DNA of 64,000 nt, from assembly GCF_002217755.1 (NCBI RefSeq), contig NZ_BCFL01000018.1:868001-932000 (forward strand). Direction: 5' to 3'. Below the pieces are notes generated by a model. The model was not told the DNA's origin and made no database searches. It saw nothing but the letters and a program-made list of their open reading frames with translations. Made by a program: the position numbers and the translations under genes. The stretch is from Streptomyces hyaluromycini (lineage in GTDB: Bacteria > Actinomycetota > Actinomycetes > Streptomycetales > Streptomycetaceae). Positions 41,408-49,170 of this stretch are shown piece by piece; position 1 is the stretch's first letter; each line of letters opens with the position of its first letter.

Positions 41408-42366
41408 CGGGTGGCCTCCTCGCGGGTGCGCAGCAGCCACATCCGGGCGAGGGCGACGGCCGCGACGATGATGAAGAGGATCATGGAGATCGCGGAGGCG
41501 TAGCCCACCCGGTAGCTGGTGAAGCCCTGTTCGATCATGTACTGCACGAAGGTCCGGGTGGAGCTCTCGGGTCCGGAGCCGAACTGGAACATGATGACGA
41601 CCTGGTCGTAGACCTGCAGCGAGGCCAGGATCTGGAGCGCGACGACCAGGCCGGTGATGTTGCGCAGGTTGGGGACCGTGATGTGGATCATGCGCTGGAA
41701 GGCGTTCGCGCCGTCCAGTTCGGCCGCCTCGTAGAGGTGCTGGGGGATGTTCTGGAGGGCGGCCAGGTAGAGGAGGAAGGAGAAGCCGACGGTCCACCAG
41801 AGGGTGGCGATGACGCTCGCCAGCAGGGCCGTGGACTTCTGGGTGAGCCAGGGCGTGTCCAGGCCGAGGGTGTGGTTGACCAGGCCGTTGACCGGCTGGA
41901 AGAGCCAGTACCAGAGGTTGGCAACGACGGCCGACGGGAGCAGGAACGGGGCGAAGAAGCAGAACCGCCACAGCCACTTGAAGTGGACGGTGTGGTGGGC
42001 GATCAGCGCCATCAGGAGCGCCAGGACGACGATCAGCGGGACCACCCAGAGGGTGAACTTGACGCTGTGCCACAGGGACTGCCAGACGAGGTCGTCCTGG
42101 AGGGCCTCGCGGTAGTTGTCGAGGCCGATGAAACTGGTGTGGTCGCCGGAGATGTTGGCGTCGGTGAAGGACAGGTACAGCCCGCGGACGATGGGGACCA
42201 GCACGAAGAGGCCGTACAGGACGAAGAACGGGGTGACGAACCAGCCGCCGTGCTGGAGGCGGCGGCCCCAGCGCAGGCGCAGGGTGTCGGTGCCGGTGGC
42301 GGTGCGTGCCACGCGCGGGGCGGCGGGGACGGCCGTGGTGGACGCGGTGGAGGCGGTGGAGCTCAT
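41404..42366 (-). CDS. Sugar ABC transporter permease (MalF/AraP type)
   Basis: 320 aa. After a Thr/Ala-rich N-terminus, membrane segments include 'FVTPFFVLYGLFVLVPIVRGLYL', 'VKFTLWVVPLIVVLALLMALIA', 'FFAPFLLPSAVVANLWYWLF', 'STALLASVIATLWWTVGFSFLLYLAAL' and 'ISMILFIIVAAVALARMWLL'. The EAA loop is 'LYEAAELDGANAFQRMIHITVPNL'. It pairs with the downstream permease and with the binding protein upstream, all joined by 4-bp overlaps. No ATPase gene is present here; in streptomycetes a shared MsiK-type ATPase encoded elsewhere usually serves CUT1 importers. Confidence 0.94.
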   Translation of the reverse strand: MSSTASTASTTAVPAAPRVARTATGTDTLRLRWGRRLQHGGWFVTPFFVLYGLFVLVPIVRGLYLSFTDANISGDHTSFIGLDNYREALQDDLVWQSLWHSVKFTLWVVPLIVVLALLMALIAHHTVHFKWLWRFCFFAPFLLPSAVVANLWYWLFQPVNGLVNHTLGLDTPWLTQKSTALLASVIATLWWTVGFSFLLYLAALQNIPQHLYEAAELDGANAFQRMIHITVPNLRNITGLVVALQILASLQVYDQVVIMFQFGSGPESSTRTFVQYMIEQGFTSYRVGYASAISMILFIIVAAVALARMWLLRTREEATR

Positions 42367-43721
42367 GCGCCGGCTCCCTTCAGCTCCTGGGCGGCGGTCC
42401 TGCCGTCCATCGGGTTCTTCGAGGCGAGCAGGGCTTCCAGGGCGCTCTTCATGGCGCGGGCGGTGGCGTCCGGCTTGGTGGAGCCGAGGTTGGAACCGGC
42501 GATGAGCGGGCCGACCCGCTTGGAGAGGGTGCCGGTGGAGCCCGCGAACCAGATGTGCGGCTCGGTGGCGAGGTGCCGCATGGCGTCCTGGGAGTACTCG
42601 CGCTGCGGCGAGAGCTTCGTGTACGCCGGGTCCTTGAAAGTCGGCAGGTAGGCGGGCACATGGCCGCCCTGGGCCCAGGTCGCCGCGTTCTTCACCAGGT
42701 AGGCGGCGAGCGCGTAGGCGCCCTCGTTCGTGGCGCCGCCGCGGCCGGTCTGGTGGGGCAGGACGAAGGAGTGGGACTCGGCGTGGGTGCCGGGGGTGCC
42801 GAAGACCGGGGGCAGGGGTGTGGCGCCGTAGTCGATCTTCGCGGGGGTGTAGACCGGGACCGACCAGTCGCCCTCCCAGACGAAGGGGGCGCCGGCCAGG
42901 AACATCGCGGCGTCGTCCGAACCCGCGATCGCGTAGCCGTCGGTGACGTGCTTGCGGAGGAACTCCAGGACCCGGGTGGCCTTGTCGGTGTCGAAGACGA
43001 CGCCGGTCTGGCCGGCGTCGAAGTAGCCGCCGCCGAGCTGCTGGTAGAAGGCGACGAAGAACCACCAGGAGAAGTTCTGGTCGTTGGCGTGCATGCCGAG
43101 GGTCTGCAGACCGCCCTTGAGCTTCGCCTTGGCGGCCTTGAGCATGGCGAACCAGTCGTCCTCGGAGGCGGCGTGCGGCAGCCTGCCGTCCGCGTCGAGC
43201 AGGCCCGCCTTCCGGCAGACGTCCTTGCGGTAGAAGTTCAGCTGGACGTGGACGTCCAGGGGCAGGGCGTACAACTCGCCGCCGACGATGCCGCGTTTCC
43301 ACAGGGTGGGGTTGAAGTCGGCCTCGCGGACGCCGTGTTCGGCGAGCTTGCCGATGTCCCAGGGGTCGAGCAGGCGCCCGGGTGCGAAGCCGGGGACCCG
43401 GCCCTGGTGCATGACGGCCAGGTCGGGGGCGCGGTTGCCGGCGGCCGCCATGGCGAGCTTGGTGTAGTAGGGGTCGCCCCAGGTGAGCGTGGACGCCTTG
43501 ACGTCCGTGTCCGGGTGGGCCGCGTGGAAGGCGTCCACCATGGCCTGCATGTTGGCGCCGTCGCCGCCGGAGAAGAGGTTCCAGTAGCGGACGCGGGTGC
43601 GCGCGCTCGATGTCAGCGCGTCGGCGCCGGTGCCGAGGGCCGCGAAGCCGAAGCTCGCCGCCACCGCCAGCCCGCTCGCCGTGCCCAGTAGTTGCCTGCG
43701 ACTGAGGCCAGGTCGTCCCAT
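42363..43721 (-). CDS. Tat-exported sugar-binding protein of an ABC importer
   Basis: 452 aa. A Tat motif 'LSRRQLLGTASGLAVAASFG' starts the protein; no lipobox cysteine is visible, which is unusual for a Gram-positive binding protein, so anchoring is unclear. The body is an SBP of the maltose type: 'RVRYWNLFSGGDGANMQAMVDAFHAAHPDTDVKASTLTWGDPYYTKLAMAAAGNRAPDLAVMHQ', 'YALPLDVHVQLNFYRKDVCRKAGLL', 'PFVWEGDWSVPVYTPAKIDYGATPLPPVFG'. It is the first gene of the arabinan operon. The ATG at 43719-43721 is the start nearest the Tat motif. Confidence 0.88.
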   Translation of the reverse strand: MGRPGLSRRQLLGTASGLAVAASFGFAALGTGADALTSSARTRVRYWNLFSGGDGANMQAMVDAFHAAHPDTDVKASTLTWGDPYYTKLAMAAAGNRAPDLAVMHQGRVPGFAPGRLLDPWDIGKLAEHGVREADFNPTLWKRGIVGGELYALPLDVHVQLNFYRKDVCRKAGLLDADGRLPHAASEDDWFAMLKAAKAKLKGGLQTLGMHANDQNFSWWFFVAFYQQLGGGYFDAGQTGVVFDTDKATRVLEFLRKHVTDGYAIAGSDDAAMFLAGAPFVWEGDWSVPVYTPAKIDYGATPLPPVFGTPGTHAESHSFVLPHQTGRGGATNEGAYALAAYLVKNAATWAQGGHVPAYLPTFKDPAYTKLSPQREYSQDAMRHLATEPHIWFAGSTGTLSKRVGPLIAGSNLGSTKPDATARAMKSALEALLASKNPMDGRTAAQELKGAGA

Positions 43722-43779
43722 GCCATTGCCTGCCCTTGCCTTCGGGATCCGTCGTGCTCGTGATCGCGCTCGTGACCCT

Positions 43780-43794
43780 TGTTCGAGATATCGG
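43780..43794. promoter_or_regulatory. TTCGAGATATC motif, candidate IclR-type operator
   Basis: TGTTCGAGATATCGG lies 59-73 bp upstream of the sugar-binding protein gene. The 12-mer GTTCGAGATATC is repeated exactly near 49039 before the IclR gene and with one change at 3817-3827 (reverse strand). Confidence 0.4.
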
Positions 43795-43818
43795 CTCATG
43801 CCCGTAACTTCGAACGGG

Positions 43819-43847
43819 ACCGTAAAATCGAAGCGCTTGCGCGTCAA
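43819..43847 (-). promoter_or_regulatory. Promoter with LacI-type operator for the arabinan importer operon
   Basis: On the minus strand TTGACG (43842-43847) and TACGGT (43819-43824) are 17 bp apart. Between them lies the palindrome AAGCGCTT (43831-43838) within CGAAGCGCTTGCG, a LacI-family type operator exactly where it would block polymerase. No LacI gene is in the window. Confidence 0.6.
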
Positions 43848-43985
43848 TGGGTCCGGCGCGACTTTCCTGCATCGAGCAGTTGTTCTCGTGTGAACTACCG
43901 CTCGAACTGGCGCCCCCGGACGCGTAGTCTCGGACGGGCCGACGCAGCGCGGTGACCGCCGTCGGGGCGGTGCGAAGGGGGAGCG

Positions 43986-44609
43986 ATGGACTTGGCCGGC
44001 GCGCGGCACCGGTGGGCCCGGATCGCCGCGAGGCTGCGGCGCTCCCGGCCGGACACGGGGGCACGACGCCCCCGGCCGACCTCGGAGATGCGCCGGCTCG
44101 CCGCCGGCCTCACCGCCGCCGTCCGCGCCAGACCCCGGACGCCCGCCGACGTACGGGAGTTGTGCGGGGCGCTGTGCGCGGAGATGAGCCTCAGACGCGA
44201 GGGCCGGCCCGTCGAGCTGCGTTTCGAGCGGTTCCCCGACGGGATCGAGGTCACCGGACTGTGGGTGGAGTTCCAGGACTTCGACCTGGTGATCGTCGAG
44301 GAGCGGGCCGAGGCCGTCCAGCAACTGGTCATCCTGGGCCATGAGCTGTGGCACATGCACGCGCGTCACGCGCATCATCACGCGGCCGCGGCGAACGCCT
44401 TCGCCGGGCGGCCGGGCTGGGACTCCGTCGCCCTGACCGTGGCCGCCCGCAACGGCTCCCGGGAGGCCGACGAGGCCGAGGCCGACGACTTCGGGCACCG
44501 GCTCGCGGCCGCACTCCGGTCCTTCCTGCCCGGACGGGGCGGCGAGGCTCCGCCCGATCCGGTGCAGCGGTCCCTCGGCTACCGCGGGCACGGTGGAGCG
44601 GCACGGTGA
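43986..44609 (+). CDS. HExxH metallopeptidase-like protein (ImmA/IrrE-type, regulator/toxin-like)
   Basis: 207 aa. The motif 'LVILGHELWHMH' contains H-E-L-W-H, the zinc metallopeptidase HExxH, preceded by 'YELVIVEERAEAVQQ'-like 'FDLVIVEERAEAVQQ'. An acidic 'READEAEADDFGHRL' with a third possible metal ligand follows. This is the ImmA/IrrE fold found in streptomycete loci next to a MAB_1171c-type membrane protein. The next gene overlaps the stop by 4 bp, so they are coupled. A cytosolic protease that cleaves a repressor is the known theme in the family; here the target is not known. Confidence 0.82.
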   Translation: MDLAGARHRWARIAARLRRSRPDTGARRPRPTSEMRRLAAGLTAAVRARPRTPADVRELCGALCAEMSLRREGRPVELRFERFPDGIEVTGLWVEFQDFDLVIVEERAEAVQQLVILGHELWHMHARHAHHHAAAANAFAGRPGWDSVALTVAARNGSREADEAEADDFGHRLAAALRSFLPGRGGEAPPDPVQRSLGYRGHGGAAR

Positions 44610-45847
44610 CGCCAACCTCGTCCGCGCTGGAACCCGCGCGGTTCCTCAGCGACTTCTACATCTCCTTCTGGATCCCCACCGCGGTGCTGACCACCGCCCT
44701 GGTGATCAAGCTGCCCACCATCATCCGACTCTGGCGCGACCCGCTGCTGCGCGCGGTCGGCGGCCTGCTGCTGCTCGCCTGCGGGGTGTTCGTGTTCTGC
44801 ACCCCGTCGACGATCGCCGCCGTGAACCGGTGGACCGGCGTCCCCAACATCTCGGCGCCCTGGTGCTATTCGTTGATCACGGCGTTCTGCGGCTCCTGTC
44901 TGCTGCTGATCATCGCCTGGCGCAACGGCCTCTCCGACCGCTCGGCCGCCACCCGGCGGGCGATGCGCTGGGTGGTCGCCGTCTACTCCGGGGTGATCGC
45001 CGCCCTGTGGCTGCTCTTCGCGCTCGCCGACGCGCCCGTGGAGCGACTACAGGACCTGGACACGTACTACGCCAACACCCCGTTCATGCGCGAGGAGATC
45101 CTGCTCTACCTCGTCGCCCACTCGATCGCCTGCTTGATCACCTCATGGCTGATCTGGAACTGGGTACGCACCGAGGGCCTCGACGCCTGGCTGCGCTGGG
45201 GACTGAAACTGCTCGGCGTCGGCTACGTCCTGAACCTGATGTTCGACGCGGTCAAGCTGGTCGCGGTCGGCGCCCGTTGGTGCGGCCGCGATCTGGACTG
45301 GCTCAGCACCGACCTGGCCCCGCCCGTCGCTGCCCTGTCCGCGATCAACATCGCTGTCGGCTTCATCCTCCCGCACGCCGGCCAGTACCTGCACGACCGC
45401 TGGCGGGTCCGGCTCGCCCACCGCGAGCTGCGGCCGCTGTACCAGCTGACCCGGACCGTGCATGGCGACGGCGTCCCCTTCGTCCTCCGCGCCACGCCCG
45501 AGCTGCGGCTGACCAGGCGCGAGACCTTCATCCGGGACGTCCTTCTGCCCCTCACCCGGCACATCGACGGGGACCTCGCCCGGCGCTCCTACGACGCCGC
45601 GGTCGACCTCGGCCACCCGCCCGACCGGGCCCGGGCGCTGGCCTCCGCGGTCAGCATCCTGGACGCCGTCGACACCCGGGGCCACACCCCTGAGCCCGCC
45701 GACACGGCCGGCGGCCCGGACGCCACCCACCTCCTCAAGGAGATCGGGGCGGTGTCCCAAGTCCTGCGCCACCCCGACGAGATCGAGGCGGTCCGCATGC
45801 GTGCGGCCGTCACAGCCATCCCCGCAGAGAGCGCCGTCCATGAGTAA
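44606..45847 (+). CDS. MAB_1171c-family multi-pass membrane protein
   Basis: 413 aa, GTG start overlapping the metallopeptidase stop. At least six membrane helices occur between residues 15 and 260: 'FYISFWIPTAVLTTALVIK', 'AVGGLLLLACGVFVFC', 'PWCYSLITAFCGSCLLLIIAW', 'VVAVYSGVIAALWLLFALA', 'ILLYLVAHSIACLITSWLIWNWV', 'LSAINIAVGFILPHAGQYL'. A cytoplasmic C-terminus contains 'YQLTRTVHGDGVPFVLRATPELRLTRRETFIRDVLLPL'. The family is annotated as a putative transporter or membrane sensor without known substrate. It is followed immediately by an FAD oxidoreductase gene that overlaps it by 8 bp. Confidence 0.85.
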   Translation: MTPTSSALEPARFLSDFYISFWIPTAVLTTALVIKLPTIIRLWRDPLLRAVGGLLLLACGVFVFCTPSTIAAVNRWTGVPNISAPWCYSLITAFCGSCLLLIIAWRNGLSDRSAATRRAMRWVVAVYSGVIAALWLLFALADAPVERLQDLDTYYANTPFMREEILLYLVAHSIACLITSWLIWNWVRTEGLDAWLRWGLKLLGVGYVLNLMFDAVKLVAVGARWCGRDLDWLSTDLAPPVAALSAINIAVGFILPHAGQYLHDRWRVRLAHRELRPLYQLTRTVHGDGVPFVLRATPELRLTRRETFIRDVLLPLTRHIDGDLARRSYDAAVDLGHPPDRARALASAVSILDAVDTRGHTPEPADTAGGPDATHLLKEIGAVSQVLRHPDEIEAVRMRAAVTAIPAESAVHE

Positions 45848-47234
45848 TCGCACCGCCGTCGTCCTCGGCGGCTCCCTCGCCGGCCTGCTGGCTGCCCACG
45901 CCCTCGTGCCGTTCGCGGACCGGGTCGTGGTCGTCGAACGGGACGCACTGTCCGCCGGCCCCGAGCCGCGCAAGGGGCTCCCGCAAGCCCGGCACGTCCA
46001 CCACCTGTGGTCCGGCGGGGCACGCGCCCTGGAGGGGCTGCTGCCCGGCACTGTCGAGCGGCTGCGGGCGGCGGGCGTGCGGCGGCTGCCGGTGACCACG
46101 GACATGGTGGCGCTGTCCCCGCAGGGCTGGTTCCGGCGCTGGGACGAGTCGGCGTTCGTGCTGCCGTGCAGCCGGGACCTGCTGGACTCGGTGGTACGCG
46201 AGCAGGTGCTGGCCGACGACCGGATCGAACTGCTGGCACGCACCGAGGCGGTGGCGCTGACCGGCACGCACCTCGCGGTGACAGGGGTACGGCTACGAGC
46301 GCTCGACGGCGGCGAGGAGCGGGAGCTGGCCGCCGGGCTGGTCGTCGACGCGACCGGCCGCGGCTCCCGCACGCCGGCCTGGCTGACCGAACTCGGGCTG
46401 CCCGCACCCGCGTTCCGCGAGGTCGACTCCGGTATCGCCTACGCCAGCCGGCTGTTCCGGGCCCCGGAGGAGGCCACCCGGACCAGTTTCCCCATCGTCC
46501 ACCTCCAGGGCAGCCCGCAGGGCAGCCGTCCGGGCCGCGGCGGCGTCCTGATGCCGATCGAGAACGGCCGGTGGCTGGTCACCCTGTACGGCCGCCGGGA
46601 CGGCGCACCGGGCGCGGACGCCGACGACTTCCTGAGGTACGCCCGGGAGGAACTGGCCCACCCCGTCATCGCTGAACTCCTCACGAACGCCCAACCGTTG
46701 ACCGGAGTCACGGTGACGCGCACGACGGCCAACCGGCGCCACTTCTACGAGCGCATGCAGGCCTGGCCGGAGAACCTCGTCGTACTCGGTGACGCGGTGT
46801 GCGCGCTGAATCCGGTGTACGGGCACGGGATGTCGGTGGCAGCGCAAGGGGCGCTGGCGGTAAGAAATGTGATCCAGCGTCAGGGCTGGGCCTCACCCGG
46901 ACTCGCTTCCTCGCTCCAGAAGGCGGTGAGTCGGCCGGTGCGGGCGGCGTGGGATCTGTCGACGGGGCTGGACGTGTTCTACCCAGGCGCGACGGAGGGT
47001 GGGCCGACGCTGCGGGAGCGGTTGGCGCAGGCGTACGTGGGGCGACTGATGTACACGGCGACCGGGAACGGGCGGATCGCGCGGCGGGTGACGGATGTGA
47101 CGGCGCTGGAGCGGGGGGCGGAGGTGTTGATGGCGCCGAGTGTGGTGCTGGCGACGGTGATGGGGCCGCTGAAACCGGCTTTGACCGGACCTCCGTTGAC
47201 CGCGGAGGAGCTGAAGGCGGCGGGGGTTCTGTAG
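45840..47234 (+). CDS. FAD-dependent oxidoreductase/monooxygenase
   Basis: 464 aa. The FAD-binding motif is 'VVLGGSLAGLLAAHAL' at residues about 7-22, with 'VVVVERDAL' as the second strand and 'VVLGDAVCALNPVYGHGMSVAAQGA' as the GD motif near 320, in the aromatic monooxygenase and geranylgeranyl-reductase-like family. 'GLPQARHVHHLWSGGARALEGLLPG' near the N-terminus occurs in enzymes of epoxidase and lycopene-type pathways. It is the third gene of a coupled operon with a metallopeptidase and a MAB_1171c-type membrane protein. The substrate is unknown. ATG 45840 overlaps the previous gene by 8 bp. Confidence 0.87.
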   Translation: MSNRTAVVLGGSLAGLLAAHALVPFADRVVVVERDALSAGPEPRKGLPQARHVHHLWSGGARALEGLLPGTVERLRAAGVRRLPVTTDMVALSPQGWFRRWDESAFVLPCSRDLLDSVVREQVLADDRIELLARTEAVALTGTHLAVTGVRLRALDGGEERELAAGLVVDATGRGSRTPAWLTELGLPAPAFREVDSGIAYASRLFRAPEEATRTSFPIVHLQGSPQGSRPGRGGVLMPIENGRWLVTLYGRRDGAPGADADDFLRYAREELAHPVIAELLTNAQPLTGVTVTRTTANRRHFYERMQAWPENLVVLGDAVCALNPVYGHGMSVAAQGALAVRNVIQRQGWASPGLASSLQKAVSRPVRAAWDLSTGLDVFYPGATEGGPTLRERLAQAYVGRLMYTATGNGRIARRVTDVTALERGAEVLMAPSVVLATVMGPLKPALTGPPLTAEELKAAGVL

Positions 47235-47270
47235 CGCCGGCAGGCTGCCGCCGCGAGGCACGGCGGGCGA

Positions 47271-47315
47271 AGCGCCCCGCAAGGGGCGCGGGGAACTGCG
47301 CGACCAGCCCCCCAC
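47271..47315. repeat. Streptomyces dispersed palindromic repeat, copy 9
   Basis: Reverse copy: GCGCCCCGCAAGGGGCGC hairpin followed by GGGGAACTGCGCGACCAGCC, between the stops of the convergent FAD oxidoreductase and SMP-30 genes. Confidence 0.85.
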
Positions 47316-47350
47316 GCACCCGCAGACGAAGAACGACCCCCAGGCAACCG

Positions 47351-48202
47351 CTAGCCTTGGAACGCCGGTTGGGCCACGCCCTTCCCGGCGCCCGGGATCA
47401 CCAGCAGGGAACCCGCCGTCGGATGCGGCCGCTCCAGCCCCACCCGAGCCGTGGTGACGTACAGGTCCGTCAGATCGGCGCCCCCGAACGCGCAGGCCGT
47501 CGTCAGCGATGCCGGCAGGCTGATCACACGGTCCAGCTCGCCGTCAGGCGTGTAGCGGCGTACCGCTCCCCCACCCCACAGCGCCACCCACACACAACCG
47601 TCCGCGTCGACCGTCAGACCGTCGGGGAAGCCGGCGCTCTCCTCGATCGTCACCAACGGGCGGCGGTCGACCGGGAGTCCGTCGGTGTAGTCGAAGACGT
47701 CCACCCGGCGGGTCGGCGTGTCGACGTAGTAGACGCGACGGCCGTCCGGGCTCCAGCCCGTGCCGTTGCTGACCGTGACGTCCGGCAGCAGCGTCGTCAC
47801 CGTGCCGTCGGGCGACACCCGGGAGAGCGTGCCGCCCCCGGTCGTCTCGTCGTAGCGCATCGTGCCGGCCCACAGGGAGCCGTCGGGGGCGACGGCCGCG
47901 TCGTTGGCACGGCGGCCGGGGACCGGCTCCCGGTGCAGCCAGCGGAACGTGTCGTCCGGGTCGAGGAGGCCGACGCCGTCCCGGAGGTTGAGGACCAGGC
48001 CGCCGCCCGCGCGCGGCTTGACCGCGCCGACGTGCTGTTCGGTGGTGCGGATCGTGCGGTGGCCGGTGGCGGGGTCGTACGTGTGGACCCGGGAACCGAG
48101 GACGTCGATCCATATCAGGCGGCCGGTCGCCGGGTCCCACGTCGGGCCCTCGCCGAGCGTCGCCTCCGCCGCGACCGCGACCTCGTACACCGTCGTCGTC
48201 AT
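47351..48202 (-). CDS. SMP-30/gluconolactonase-family sugar lactonase
   Basis: 283 aa beta-propeller. The divalent-metal ligands of SMP-30 lactonases are conserved: Glu in 'ATLGEGPTWDP', Asn in 'RANDAAVAPDGSLWAGTM', Asn in 'NGTGWSPDGRRVYYVDT' and Asp in 'GFPDGLTVDADGCVW'. Such enzymes open aldonolactones produced by sugar dehydrogenases, the step before an aldonate dehydratase of the type found at 3846. Its ATG overlaps the stop of an IclR regulator (ATGA), so both form one operon. A role in galactono- or arabinolactone use is inferred. Confidence 0.9.
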   Translation of the reverse strand: MTTTVYEVAVAAEATLGEGPTWDPATGRLIWIDVLGSRVHTYDPATGHRTIRTTEQHVGAVKPRAGGGLVLNLRDGVGLLDPDDTFRWLHREPVPGRRANDAAVAPDGSLWAGTMRYDETTGGGTLSRVSPDGTVTTLLPDVTVSNGTGWSPDGRRVYYVDTPTRRVDVFDYTDGLPVDRRPLVTIEESAGFPDGLTVDADGCVWVALWGGGAVRRYTPDGELDRVISLPASLTTACAFGGADLTDLYVTTARVGLERPHPTAGSLLVIPGAGKGVAQPAFQG

Positions 48203-48972
48203 GCCACGCTCCGGTGGCCGAGGCGCTCGGAGAGTTCGGCGGCGCCCTTGGCCGCGAGCTGCTCCAGCTCGTCCCGGCGCTCGTCGCTCCAGCGGATCAT
48301 CGGGACGGAGATGGACAGCGCCGCGACGACCTGGCCGGTGCGGTCGCGGACCGGCGCGGCGACACAGGACACGTCGGGGTTGGACTCACGGCTCTCCACG
48401 GCGATGCCGCGCGCGCGGATCCCGTCGAGGGCCTCGCGCAGGGCGCCCGGCTCGGTGATGCTGTTCGGGGTCATCGCGACGAGGTCGGCGTCGTCCGGGA
48501 TGCGCGCGGTCAGCTCCGGCTCCGGCAGCGAGGCCAGCAGCATCTTGCCGACCGAGGTGCAGTGGGCGGGCAGCCGGCGGCCGGCGGCGGAGACCATGCG
48601 GACCGCGTGCGTGGAGTCGACCTTGGCGATGTAGATGACGTCGGTGCCTTCGAGGATCGCCACGTGGACGGTCTCGTCGCAGGTCTCGGCGACGGACCGG
48701 GCGACCTGCTGGCCCTCGGCGGCGAGGTCGAGCTGCTCGGCGTACCGGCTGCCGAGCTGGTACGGACGGACACCGAGCCGGTAACGTCCGGGCTGTCCGG
48801 GTACGGGCACGATGTACGACCGCGCGGAGAGCGTGGTCACCAGCTCGTGCACGGTGGTCCGCGGCAACTGGAGTTTGCGCACTATGTCGGGGGCGGAGAG
48901 AGTCCCGTCCCCGTCGAGGAAGAGCTCAAGAATGTCGAGAGCCCGGGTCACGGCAGGCACGAGGCGTCCCAC
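48199..48972 (-). CDS. IclR-family transcriptional regulator
   Basis: 257 aa. The N-terminal winged helix is 'VTRALDILELFLDGDGTLSAPDIVRKLQLPRTTVHELVTTLSARSYI'; the effector domain includes 'YIAKVDSTHAVRMVSAAGRRLPAHCTSVGKMLLASLP' and 'GIAVESRESNPDVSCVAAPVRDRTGQVVAALSISVP'. IclR proteins control aromatic and sugar acid catabolism. It is cotranscribed with an SMP-30 lactonase gene. A TTCGAGATATC motif 65-78 bp upstream resembles sites ahead of the dehydratase and arabinan operons, making it the best candidate regulator for them. Confidence 0.92.
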   Translation of the reverse strand: MGRLVPAVTRALDILELFLDGDGTLSAPDIVRKLQLPRTTVHELVTTLSARSYIVPVPGQPGRYRLGVRPYQLGSRYAEQLDLAAEGQQVARSVAETCDETVHVAILEGTDVIYIAKVDSTHAVRMVSAAGRRLPAHCTSVGKMLLASLPEPELTARIPDDADLVAMTPNSITEPGALREALDGIRARGIAVESRESNPDVSCVAAPVRDRTGQVVAALSISVPMIRWSDERRDELEQLAAKGAAELSERLGHRSVA

Positions 48973-49036
48973 GTCCGGCCCCCTCCCTTGGGTCTAGGCG
49001 CCAGATATCGGTGCGGCGCGCGTCGAAGCTGCGGAG

Positions 49037-49052
49037 CCGTTCGAGATATCAA
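49037..49052. promoter_or_regulatory. GTTCGAGATATCAAC motif upstream of the IclR gene
   Basis: GTTCGAGATATCAAC has GTT and AAC ends, making an imperfect palindrome about 66-80 bp before the IclR start. The same 12-mer GTTCGAGATATC occurs at 43781-43792. It is the probable autoregulatory site. Confidence 0.45.
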
Positions 49053-49130
49053 CAGGCGATCGGCATGACGAACACAGGCTAACCATCGGGGATTCCGCGG
49101 GCAATGGCCGGGAACCAGCCGCACTCAAGC

Positions 49131-49164
49131 ACGTGCACCACATGTGCACCACATGTGCACCATG
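49131..49164. repeat. 11-bp tandem repeat at a gene start
   Basis: ACGTGCACC is followed by two copies of ACATGTGCACC (49140-49150 and 49151-49161). Each unit carries GTGCAC and CACATGTG palindromes. The array runs directly into the first codons of the next gene, with no ribosome binding site. Confidence 0.85.
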
Positions 49165-49170
49165 GGTGCC

